In this document: positions 24,216-31,967 of the stretch, piece after piece
Position numbering within the stretch: the stretch's first letter is position 1
Layout: every line of letters starts with the position of its first letter
DNA from: Gammaproteobacteria bacterium
Lineage (GTDB): Bacteria > Pseudomonadota > Gammaproteobacteria > Ga0077536
NCBI GenBank assembly: GCA_016874535.1
Contig: VGUA01000001.1
Location: 105,188-163,455 of the forward strand
Reading direction: 5' to 3'
DNA: 58,268 nt
Program-made: the position numbers and the translations under genes
Notes under the pieces: generated by a model
What the model saw: only the letters and a program-made list of their open reading frames with translations
The model's database searches: none
Told to the model about the DNA's origin: nothing

Positions 24216-24245
24216 TTGACATCTGTGATCACAGATTTCTAGACT
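24216..24245 (+). promoter_or_regulatory. hyuAB promoter with a GntR operator between -35 and -10
   Basis: A perfect -35 TTGACA (24216-24221) is followed by the 16-bp perfect palindrome ATCTGTGATCACAGAT (24221-24236) and then a weak -10, TAGACT (24240-24245; spacing 18). The palindrome has the TGTGATCACA core common among FCD-type GntR operators. It sits where a bound repressor would block RNA polymerase on the plus strand, and it adjoins the regulator's own start on the minus strand. Confidence 0.7.
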
Positions 24246-24282
24246 CCGGGCCAAGTGCACACAAACGGGGGCGAGGCACGGT

Positions 24283-26382
24283 ATGGCCGATCTCGACACG
24301 GCGCGCGGCTGGCGAATCAGCGTGGACACCGGCGGTACGTTCACAGACGTCGTGATTGCGGATCCCACGGGCCGCTTCACGCTGGGCAAGGCGCCGACCA
24401 CGCGCGAGCGCATCTTCAACGGCCTGCGCAACGCCATCTCAACTGCGGCGGAGACCCTCGGTCTCACGCTACCCGATGTGCTCGCACGCACAGACATCCT
24501 GATCTACGGCACCACGCGCGCCACGAACGCCATCGTCACCGGTAACATCGCGAAGACCGCCTTCCTGACCACCGCCGGGTTTCCAGACGTGCTGGTGCTG
24601 CGCGAAGGAGGCAAATTCAATCCCCACGATTTCTCCCGGCCGTACCCGGCGCCCTATGTCCCGCGTCGGCACACCTTCGAGATCCCCGAACGCATCGATG
24701 CCCAGGGTCGCGTGGTGCAGGCGCTGGACGAGGGGCAGGCGCGCGACGTGCTCAAGACGCTCGGCGCAAGCGGTTTCGAGGCGATCGCCGTGTCGCTCCT
24801 GTGGGCCACAGCCAATCCCGTGCACGAGCAGCGCCTCGGCGCGCTGATCGAAGATCTGCTGCCCGGGCTGCCGTTCACCCTGAGCCACCGGCTGAATCCA
24901 ATCCTGCGCGAGTACCGGCGTGCCTCGTCGGTGGCGATCGACGCGTCCATCAAGCCCCTGATGCAGGCACACCTGCGCGACCTGCAGGCGGATCTGCGCG
25001 ACGCCGGCTACGCGGGTGAGATCCTGGTCAGTACCACGATGGGCGGCTGCCTCGATATCGACAGCGTCGTCGCCCGGCCGATCCACACCGTGCGCTCCGG
25101 ACCCGCGATGGCCCCAGTGGCCGGTCGGCGCTACGCGGCCGCGGAGGGCGAGCAGGAATCCGTGCTGGTCGTCGACACCGGGGGCACCACGTTCGACGTG
25201 AGCCTCATCCGCGACGGTCGCATCGCGATCACGCAGGAGACCTGGCTCGGCGAGCGCTTCACCAGCCACATGCTGGGGATCCCGGCGGTGGACGCGCGCA
25301 GCGTCGGTGCCGGCGGCGGCTCCATCGCGTGGCTGGACCCCGCGGGCCTGCTCCGCGTGGGGCCGCAGAGCGCCGGCGCGAACCCCGGGCCAGCCTGCTA
25401 CCAGCAGGGCGGCACGGCCGCCACAGTGACCGATGCCGCGCTCGTGCTCGGTTACATCGACCCGAACTACTTCCTCGGTGGTCGCATGCGCCTCGATGTG
25501 GATGCTGCGCGCCGCGCCGTGCAGGCAATCGCCGAGCCCCTCGGCCTTACGGTTGAGGCCGCCGCGTATTCCATCTTCGCGGTCTCCAACGAAGCCATGA
25601 TCAACGCGATCAAGGACATCACGGTCAGCGAAGGCATCGATCCATCGGAGGCGGTGATCGTGGCGGGCGGTGGCGCCGCCGGGTTGGGCATCCTGCCGAT
25701 TGCGCGCGAACTGCGCTGCCGCTCGGTGATCATCCCGCGCACGGCGAGCGTGCTGTCAGCCTGCGGCATGCAGTTCTCCGAACTCCAGCTGGAGGCCAGC
25801 GCGAGCGTACCAACGCGCTCCACCGCGTTCGACCCGGCCCGCGTGAACCAGGCGCTCGACGGCATCGATGCCGCGCTCGAGAGCTTCGCGACGCGCCTCG
25901 CCGCGCGCGGCTTCACCGAACGCCGCATCCAGTATCGGGTTGACGCGCATTACGGCGCGCAGGTGTGGGACCTGCCGATCGATCTGCCATGCCGACGTTT
26001 TGCCACCGCCGAAGACGCCGAGGCACTGTTCGAAGCCTTCCACCAGAGCCACCTGCGCGTGTTCAGCGTGGATGATCGCGCGAGCCCCATCGAGTTCATC
26101 GGCTGGACCGGTCGGGTGTCCATCCGCCTGCCGCAGGCCGCCGACGGGCCGGAAGAGGTGGACTCGGTGGCACGGACCACGCAGGCCGGTACGCGCAGCG
26201 CACTGTTCGATCTAGATGATCGCCGTGACGCGCGTATCTACCGTGGCGATGCGATCCGCGTGGGCGACAAGATCGAGGGGCCCGCGATCATCGAGGAAGC
26301 CACCACCACCCTGGTTCTGCCGCCCGGCGCGCGTGTGACGCTCTCGCCGCACGGCAGCTATGTCGCCACCCTGGATCTTTGA
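24283..26382 (+). CDS. hyuA: Hydantoinase/oxoprolinase subunit A (HyuA-like)
   Basis: 699-residue ATP-dependent hydantoinase/oxoprolinase A subunit, which phosphorylates and opens a cyclic amide such as N-methylhydantoin or 5-oxoproline. ASKHA-type phosphate motifs are visible at the N-terminus (SVDTGGTFTDVV), centre (VDTGGTTFDVSLIRDG) and later (VAGGGAAGLGILPIAREL). NPGPACYQQGGTAATVTDA is a family signature. ATG 24283 follows GGGGGCGAGG. The partner gene begins 10 nt after the stop. Substrate cannot be fixed from sequence: methylhydantoinase, oxoprolinase and acetone-carboxylase relatives share this fold. Confidence 0.88.
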   Translation: MADLDTARGWRISVDTGGTFTDVVIADPTGRFTLGKAPTTRERIFNGLRNAISTAAETLGLTLPDVLARTDILIYGTTRATNAIVTGNIAKTAFLTTAGFPDVLVLREGGKFNPHDFSRPYPAPYVPRRHTFEIPERIDAQGRVVQALDEGQARDVLKTLGASGFEAIAVSLLWATANPVHEQRLGALIEDLLPGLPFTLSHRLNPILREYRRASSVAIDASIKPLMQAHLRDLQADLRDAGYAGEILVSTTMGGCLDIDSVVARPIHTVRSGPAMAPVAGRRYAAAEGEQESVLVVDTGGTTFDVSLIRDGRIAITQETWLGERFTSHMLGIPAVDARSVGAGGGSIAWLDPAGLLRVGPQSAGANPGPACYQQGGTAATVTDAALVLGYIDPNYFLGGRMRLDVDAARRAVQAIAEPLGLTVEAAAYSIFAVSNEAMINAIKDITVSEGIDPSEAVIVAGGGAAGLGILPIARELRCRSVIIPRTASVLSACGMQFSELQLEASASVPTRSTAFDPARVNQALDGIDAALESFATRLAARGFTERRIQYRVDAHYGAQVWDLPIDLPCRRFATAEDAEALFEAFHQSHLRVFSVDDRASPIEFIGWTGRVSIRLPQAADGPEEVDSVARTTQAGTRSALFDLDDRRDARIYRGDAIRVGDKIEGPAIIEEATTTLVLPPGARVTLSPHGSYVATLDL

Positions 26383-26392
26383 GGAACCCCCG

Positions 26393-28198
26393 ATGGCTGC
26401 CGACACACCAATCTCGACCGTCCGCGACACTGACCTCTCACCAATGCTGCTCGCGGTGCTCGCAAACCGCTTCGATGGCGTGGTGCGGGAGATGACCAAC
26501 ACAATGCTGCGCACCGGCCGCTCGGCGGTCATCAACAGCGCGCGTGACTTCTCCTGCGGCATCACCACCGCCGACAACGAGCTCTTTGCCACTGCCGAGG
26601 GGCTGCCGGCGCACACTTACGGCCTGAACCTGCAGACCGCCGCGATGTGCCGCTTCCACGCCGACATCGCGGAGGGGGATGCATTCCTCCACAACGATCC
26701 CTACAGCGGCAACTCGCATCCCGCGGACCACACCCTGATCGTGCCGGTGTTCTGGGAAGGCGAGCACCTGTTCAACGTCTGCGCGAAGGCCCACCAAGCA
26801 GACATCGGCAACAGCCTGCCGACCACCTACCACGCGGCGGCCAGGAACATCTACGAGGAGGGCGCGCTGATCTTCCCCGCGGTGCGCGTGCAGCGGAACT
26901 TCGAGAGCAACATGGACATCATCCGGATGTGCCAGCGGCGCATTCGCGTGCCGGACTACTGGTATGGGGATTTCCTGTCGATGCTCGGCTCCGCACGCAC
27001 CGGCGAGAAGCGCATCCACGACATCTGCCGCAAATACGGCAAGGCCATCATCAGGCGCTTCGTCACCCAGTGGTTCGACTACAGCGAGCAGCGGATGCGC
27101 CAGGCGATTGCCGAGCTGCCAGCCGCGACCATCGTGCGTGAAAGCTTTCACGACCCTATCCCGCCGTTCCGCGACGACCCGATCCCTGTGCGCGTGAAAG
27201 TGACCATAGATCCGCAGGCACAGACCGTCGAGCTGGATCTCACGTCCAACATCGACTGCATGGACAACGGGCTCAATCTCTCCGAGGCCTGCGCGATCAG
27301 CAATTCGGTGGCCGGCGTGTACAACTGCCTGCCATCGGACATCCCGCGCAACGGCGGCTCCTATCGCTGCATCCGCATGAAGCTGCGCGAAGGCGCCGCG
27401 ATCGGCATCCCGCGCTTCCCGCACAGCTGCTCGGTCGCCACCACCAATGTCTCCGAGCGCCTGCTGAACAACGTGCAGGCCGCGCTCGCAGATCTGGGCG
27501 AGGGCTATGGACTCGCCGAGGGCGGTATCGGGATGGGCGCGGGTTTCTGTGTGATTTCCGGGCTCGATGCGCGCAACGACAATCATCCGTACGTCAACCA
27601 GCTCATCATCGGCAACAATGGCGGCCCCGCGTCGCCGGTGTGCGACGGCTGGATCACCTACGGCATCCCGGTCGTCGCCGGCCTGATGTACCGCGACAGC
27701 GTGGAGATCAGCGAGCTCTCGTATCCCATCCACTATCGCGAGATGCGGCTCGCACCGGACACTTCCGGCGCCGGTCGGTTCCGGGGCGCGCCGGCGCTGT
27801 GCATGACGTATGGGCCAAGCGGCAATCCGATGACCGTGGTGTTCGCGGCCGACGGCCAGACCCGTCCGGCCCGCGGCGTGCGCGGCGGGAACGACGGTAA
27901 CGTCGGCCGCATGGATCTGATCGACGAGCAGGGCACCGAGAAGCAGATGCTGAACGTGGGGCAGGTGGAGATGCGTCCCGGACAGTGGCTGCGAGGACTC
28001 GACACAGGAGGTGGTGGTTACGGCGATCCCCTGACCCGCGATCCCGATCAGGTACGCCTGGATGTCCTCGAACGCTATGTATCGCTCGGGCACGCACGCG
28101 AGCTCTACGGCGTGGTGTTCACCGGCCGCGCGGAAGACGAATCGCTCGCCGTGGACAGCGCAGCCACCGCGCGCGAGCGCGCGCGCCGCGCGAAATAG
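26393..28198 (+). CDS. hyuB: Hydantoinase/oxoprolinase subunit B (HyuB-like)
   Basis: 601-residue B subunit with the family pattern: SPMLLAVLANRFDGVVREM near the N-terminus, SARDFSCGITTADNEL, a metal-site-like HNDPYSGNSHPADHTLI, NPMTVVFAADGQ, and a C-terminal GGGGYGDPLTRDP motif. ATG 26393 has GAGGA upstream, and spacing from hyuA implies one operon and a stable A/B complex. HyuB performs the ring-opening hydrolysis of the phosphorylated intermediate. It is followed by an aminotransferase gene after 70 nt, suggesting the ring-opened product is an amino acid to be transaminated. Confidence 0.9.
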   Translation: MAADTPISTVRDTDLSPMLLAVLANRFDGVVREMTNTMLRTGRSAVINSARDFSCGITTADNELFATAEGLPAHTYGLNLQTAAMCRFHADIAEGDAFLHNDPYSGNSHPADHTLIVPVFWEGEHLFNVCAKAHQADIGNSLPTTYHAAARNIYEEGALIFPAVRVQRNFESNMDIIRMCQRRIRVPDYWYGDFLSMLGSARTGEKRIHDICRKYGKAIIRRFVTQWFDYSEQRMRQAIAELPAATIVRESFHDPIPPFRDDPIPVRVKVTIDPQAQTVELDLTSNIDCMDNGLNLSEACAISNSVAGVYNCLPSDIPRNGGSYRCIRMKLREGAAIGIPRFPHSCSVATTNVSERLLNNVQAALADLGEGYGLAEGGIGMGAGFCVISGLDARNDNHPYVNQLIIGNNGGPASPVCDGWITYGIPVVAGLMYRDSVEISELSYPIHYREMRLAPDTSGAGRFRGAPALCMTYGPSGNPMTVVFAADGQTRPARGVRGGNDGNVGRMDLIDEQGTEKQMLNVGQVEMRPGQWLRGLDTGGGGYGDPLTRDPDQVRLDVLERYVSLGHARELYGVVFTGRAEDESLAVDSAATARERARRAK

Positions 28199-28268
28199 GC
28201 ACACACGAGGGACAGACCCGGTTTGCCCCGGGAATGTGGGTTGCCCTCTTTTTCCACTGGAGTTGACG

Positions 28269-29639
28269 ATGGTTGCCGTACGCCCCGTCCCCGACGAGAA
28301 CGAGCGCCTGCCGATGCTGCTCGGATTTCAGCCGGTGGCGGAAAACACCGCGCGCCAGACCCGTTTCATCGAGCGGGGCCGCGGAATCTACGTCTACGAT
28401 ACGGACGGTCGCGAGTACATCGAGGCGACGGCATCGTTTTACGTGGCGGCGCTCGGCTACCAGAACGAGGAACTGATCGATGCGCTAACCGCGCAGTACC
28501 GCGAGCTGCCGTTCTTCGTTTCCGCCATGCATCGCACACCGAAGGTGGCGCTCGACCTCGCCGAGAAACTGGTGGAGCTGCTGCCGCTGCGCGATCCGCA
28601 CGTGCTGTTCGGGTCCAGCGGCTCGGAGGCTATCGACTTCATGCTGAAGATGCTGCGCTTCCAGGCTGCTGCACGCGGCACACCGGCGCGCAAGACGGTA
28701 ATCGGTCGCTGGGGGAGCTATCACGGGGGCACGCTCGCCTCGGCCAGCCTGACCGGTGGACATCACGAAGAATTCCTGTTGCCGTTACCGGGCTTCCGCC
28801 ATGTGTCGCAGCCCGACTACCACGGCATGCGCACGCCGGGTGAGACACCCCACGAATTTTCTGCACGCCTGGCCCGCGAACTGGAAGAGACCATCGTGCG
28901 CGAACCTTCTGGCAGTGTTGCCGCGTTCTTCTGCGAGCCGGTGAGTTTTTCATGCGGCTTCAAGGTACCGCCGGCTGAATATTTTCCCGCGATCCGTGGC
29001 GTGCTCGATGCACATGGCGTGGATCTCGTCTGTGACGAAGTGGTCAGCGGCATCGGCCGCACCGGGCAGTGGTTCGGCAGCCAGACGTTGGGCGTCACCC
29101 CCACACACATGACGCTCGCCAAAGGCATCACCAGCGGCTATTTCCCGCTGTCGGTGGTCGCACTCGGGCGGGACCTGTACGACGATCTTGAGCGAGGTTC
29201 GAACCACGTTGGCACCCTCGCGCACGCCGGCACCTACGCCGCCCACCCGGTGGGCGCAGCCGCTGCCCTGAAGATGCTGGAGATCGTGGAGCGCGACGGA
29301 CTGGTCGCGCACGCGGCAGAGATGGGTCGCCATCTCGAGATGCGCCTGCGCGCATTCGCAGATCACCCGCTGGTCGGCGACGTGCGCGCGCTGGGCCTTG
29401 GGGGTGCGCTCGATTTCCTGCGGCGGGATGGCGATGACCGTCCGCTGCAGACAGAAGCCGAGGCGGACGCGGTGTGCCTGCGCGTTTACGAAGCGCTATT
29501 CGATCTCGGTGTTGTGGCGCGCCCTGCCGGGCGCAGCCTGGTGATCGCGCCGCCGCTCATCGTGCAGCGCAGTGAGATCGACGAAATCTGTCGAAGAGTC
29601 GGGAAGGCGTTACATCTGTCGGAAGAAGGCGCTCGCTGA
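28269..29639 (+). CDS. Class III (omega) aminotransferase
   Basis: 456-residue PLP-dependent aminotransferase of the omega-amino acid:pyruvate type. Motifs: VYDTDGREYIEATASFYVAAL, FGSSGSEAIDFMLKMLR, WGSYHGGT, DEVVSGIGRTGQWFG (PLP-N Asp) and TLAKGITSGYFPL (Schiff-base Lys). ATG 28269 is preceded by GGAG. The long track ORF merely extends back through hyuB. It probably acts on the beta- or gamma-amino acid released by the hydantoinase pathway. It differs from the HemL-like aminotransferase of this block, so two distinct transamination steps may be needed. Confidence 0.86.
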   Translation: MVAVRPVPDENERLPMLLGFQPVAENTARQTRFIERGRGIYVYDTDGREYIEATASFYVAALGYQNEELIDALTAQYRELPFFVSAMHRTPKVALDLAEKLVELLPLRDPHVLFGSSGSEAIDFMLKMLRFQAAARGTPARKTVIGRWGSYHGGTLASASLTGGHHEEFLLPLPGFRHVSQPDYHGMRTPGETPHEFSARLARELEETIVREPSGSVAAFFCEPVSFSCGFKVPPAEYFPAIRGVLDAHGVDLVCDEVVSGIGRTGQWFGSQTLGVTPTHMTLAKGITSGYFPLSVVALGRDLYDDLERGSNHVGTLAHAGTYAAHPVGAAAALKMLEIVERDGLVAHAAEMGRHLEMRLRAFADHPLVGDVRALGLGGALDFLRRDGDDRPLQTEAEADAVCLRVYEALFDLGVVARPAGRSLVIAPPLIVQRSEIDEICRRVGKALHLSEEGAR

Positions 29640-29688
29640 CTGTCCGCAGAGGTGCGCGCCCGCGTGCGTGTATCCGCCTCGCCCTCAC

Positions 29689-29737
29689 CGATCTCCCGTC
29701 ACGGCGCTAAGCCGCCTCGCCGAGGCGACGCTCCACC
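29689..29737. repeat. Second repeat pair, right copy, at the 3' end of the cupin gene
   Basis: CGATCTCCCGTCACGGCGCTA and onward matches 22092-22140. It contains GCCTCGCCGAGGC, a 6-bp-arm hairpin around a 1-nt centre. It overlaps the last codons and stop of the cupin gene. Confidence 0.6.
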
Positions 29738-30189
29738 ACGTCTTCGATCGTGACGGTGAGCAGGGTGTTCCCCTGCCTGTCCAGCAGGTCGAACAACCGC
29801 CCGTCTGGTGCGTGGATGCTGAACAGGATGATCATCCCGTCCTTGCCCGCATGCTCCATGTGCATCTCGCCATCCGGCAGCCTGCCCGTGAATCCCGCCT
29901 GCCGGATCTTGTGCACGGTCTCGAGCGGCCCTTCCTCGTGGATATGCTGTTCGCCCTGCAAGATCGTCACGGTGGTCTCGCCAAGGTGGCGGTGGTAATG
30001 GCAGTAGGCGTTCGGAGCCCATTTCACCAGGAACTCGACGCGGCCGGCGACCACGTCGGCGCTGGGTACCGTGTAGGCATAATCGATGGGGTAATCGAAC
30101 TCTGGGCCGCCGCCGATCTTCATCCACTGCACTGCGTTGAGATCAAAGTCTGCCGGCAAGGTTTCCGGCAAACGTACGGGCTTATTCAT
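29707..30189 (-). CDS. Cupin-domain protein
   Basis: 160-residue single-domain cupin. The first metal motif is HYHRHLGETTVTILQGEQHIH (two His, Glu, later His) and the second is degenerate (EHAGKDGMIILFSIHAPDGRLF). Chosen start ATG 30189 has AAGGAG upstream. Roles of such proteins range from dioxygenase to isomerase to ligand sensor. It converges on the aminotransferase gene and lies inside the repeat-bracketed block, so it may belong to the hydantoin/amino-acid pathway. No specific function assigned. Confidence 0.8.
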   Translation of the reverse strand: MNKPVRLPETLPADFDLNAVQWMKIGGGPEFDYPIDYAYTVPSADVVAGRVEFLVKWAPNAYCHYHRHLGETTVTILQGEQHIHEEGPLETVHKIRQAGFTGRLPDGEMHMEHAGKDGMIILFSIHAPDGRLFDLLDRQGNTLLTVTIEDVVERRLGEAA

Positions 30190-30375
30190 GTGAGTCTCCT
30201 TTTACAGGACCAGATCGTGTGTTGTGCGTCAGGCGTTGGCTACCAATGCGGACAGTTTTTTTCCGCCTCGTGCATATTGACGCTTATCATCGAAAACGCA
30301 TTGAAAGCCGGTTCTGGCAGGCTAGGCGACTAATCAGGGCGATTCAAGTGCAGCAGCACATGCCGCCCGGCTTGC

Positions 30376-30424
30376 GCAGGCGAGGACACTGGCGCTGGGG
30401 CATCGGAGGTAGGGCGGGCTGTCC
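30376..30424. repeat. 49-bp direct repeat, right copy
   Basis: Matches 22022-22070 with only three differences by eye (GCAGGCGAGGACACTGGCG at its start). It lies in the gap between the cupin gene and the broken PIN toxin. The interval between the copies holds the complete GntR-hyu-aminotransferase-cupin block. Confidence 0.8.
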
Positions 30425-30452
30425 AAACGCCGTTTAGAAAGGCGGCGATCTG

Positions 30453-31021
30453 TCAGATCGCTACCTTCCACTCGCGCAACTGGCCCACGGTCTGTGTCAG
30501 TCCCTGCTTGAGCAGCGTGTCCAGGTACTCGTCGGCTGTCTTGGGTGGGTTCTTCAATGAGCGGCGATGATTGGCCGCTGCCTCGCACACGCGAGCGGGA
30601 TGCAGGTCCAGTAGTTCGAAGATGAAGTCATCCGGGTGCTGGGCGGTCAGGTTGTAGGGTTCGAGCCGTTCTGGCGGAAAGTCCTTCAGGTTGAATGTCA
30701 CGATCAGGCTGGCGCCACCGTGAATGGCGGCCGCCAGCACATGTCGGTCATCTGCGTCTGGCAGTTCCACTGCCGGGATCAGGTGCTCGAACCCGGTGAT
30801 CAGACTGTCGCGGACGTGGGCGTTCATCAGCGCCGCGTCCGATCAAGATCTTCGGCCGTCAGATCCAGCCGCTGCTTCAAAACATTACGCACCCACTCGT
30901 CGTGGATCATGTCCGTCCAACGGGCCCGGTACAAATCTGTCAGCGCCAGGCGCATCAGCAGGTCGCGCAACGGAGCCGGGTAGAGCACGCACGCGTCTGA
31001 AGTCGAGACCCATTCATTCGT
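30453..31021 (-). pseudogene. PIN-domain toxin (VapC-like), inactivated: start-codon loss and frameshift
   Basis: The intact reading would be about 190 residues: NEWVSTSDACVLYPAPLRDLL (first catalytic Asp), then WTDMIHDEWVRNVL (Glu), then PDADDRHVLAAAIHGGASLI (Asp). The first part lies in one frame (31021-30827, ending DRTRR-stop). The second part, listed as a 124-residue ORF, is offset by one base; adding one base at the junction gives DRTRALMNAHV. The expected ATG overlapping the antitoxin end reads ACG. A T in that place would be silent in the antitoxin (TAT for TAC) and would restore ATG-AAT-GAA. Catalytic acids remain, so the break is recent or partial activity is possible. A sequencing error could explain the frameshift but not both changes. 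Confidence 0.72.
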
Positions 31022-31478
31022 ACCCCATCTTGAGCGCCTGCGCTTGTTCGGTCAGCGCATCGAGGGCCTTGCTGCGCTCGGCATCAATCCGCTCCTTGTA
31101 CGCGATCACATCCTGGTAGCGTACGCGGCGGTGCGTTCCAATCTTGTGGAACGGGATCTCGCCGCGCTCCAGTAGTTGCACGAGGAATGGCCGCGAGACA
31201 TTGAGTACGTCCGCGGCGTCCTGGGTCGTGAGCTCGGCATGGGTTGGGATGATGCTGACGGCATTGCCCTCGCCGATTTCCGTCAGCACGTCCACTAGCA
31301 GCCGCAGCGCCGACACCGGAACGTGGACCTGATGGGGTGCGCCCTTGTCGTCGAAGATCTCGATCTGCTGAATTTCCGCGCGGGTCTGCAGGAAGGTGGA
31401 TAGCGCCCGGCCGCTCTCGCGGGCGATGGCAACTTCTTCGGCCGTCGGCAACGGATGGGTGGGTGAGGGCGGGGTCAT
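31014..31478 (-). CDS. Excisionase/MerR-type helix-turn-helix antitoxin
   Basis: 154-residue DNA-binding protein. The C-terminal part is an HTH_17/excisionase fold: LTTQDAADVLNVSRPFLVQL, then GEIPFHKIGTHRRVRYQDVIAYK. Genes of this layout commonly precede PIN-toxin genes and act as antitoxin plus autorepressor. Start ATG 31478 has AGAGG six bases upstream; the track start 31538 adds a hydrophobic tail unlike the family. The gene's 3' end overlaps the remains of the PIN gene. Because the toxin appears dead, this antitoxin may now be an orphan that could neutralise a related toxin elsewhere or act as a plain repressor. Confidence 0.82.
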   Translation of the reverse strand: MTPPSPTHPLPTAEEVAIARESGRALSTFLQTRAEIQQIEIFDDKGAPHQVHVPVSALRLLVDVLTEIGEGNAVSIIPTHAELTTQDAADVLNVSRPFLVQLLERGEIPFHKIGTHRRVRYQDVIAYKERIDAERSKALDALTEQAQALKMGYE

Positions 31479-31828
31479 GGCAGCCTCTGCGGAACCTTTA
31501 AAGAGCGTCACGGGAGGGAATATAAACGAAATAAACAAATAATCGAAATATCCAAAAGACGAGAGCCTCCCCTGGCAGACACCCCTTTACACTCACCCCG
31601 CCGCCAAGCCGCCTTGCGCCCCCCGGCTGGCAGATCAGCCACTGATCAACTGAGTGTGAACCGGCAGTTGGGCCAGCTGAGGATGCTGGAGATGGGTGCA
31701 TGGTATGTAATGACCCAGCCGAATCTGCTCACCTCGATCCTGCTGGTTACGCAGTCAAAGTAATCACAGCGAACAGGCAGACTCTCCCGCCAAAACAACG
31801 AGTTACGGGAAAAAAATACTGAATGAGA
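31479..31828. other. 350-nt gene-free gap between antitoxin and tRNA
   Basis: No convincing gene. The first 80 nt are AT-rich (AATATAAACGAAATAAAC), likely holding the antitoxin promoter, with TATATT on the minus strand as a possible -10. The middle is GC-rich without repeats that I recognise. Near 31690-31760 a short frame reads MLEMGAWYVMTQPNLL then stops; this may be a decayed fragment, but I cannot name a parent. An A7 run at 31810-31816 lies just beyond the tRNA 3' end and could help terminate it. Confidence 0.4.
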
Positions 31829-31905
<77 letters not shown>

Positions 31906-31967
31906 CCGGTGAAAGCGGGGAGCGCCCCAAGGCTGGGGCGTTGCGGCGGGGCCGATGGCCCCGCGCT

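Noticed and set aside
30248-30265. GCGGA...TCCGC inverted repeat with a T7 run upstream of the cupin gene
   Set aside because: The T-run is in the loop, not after the stem, so it does not fit a terminator.
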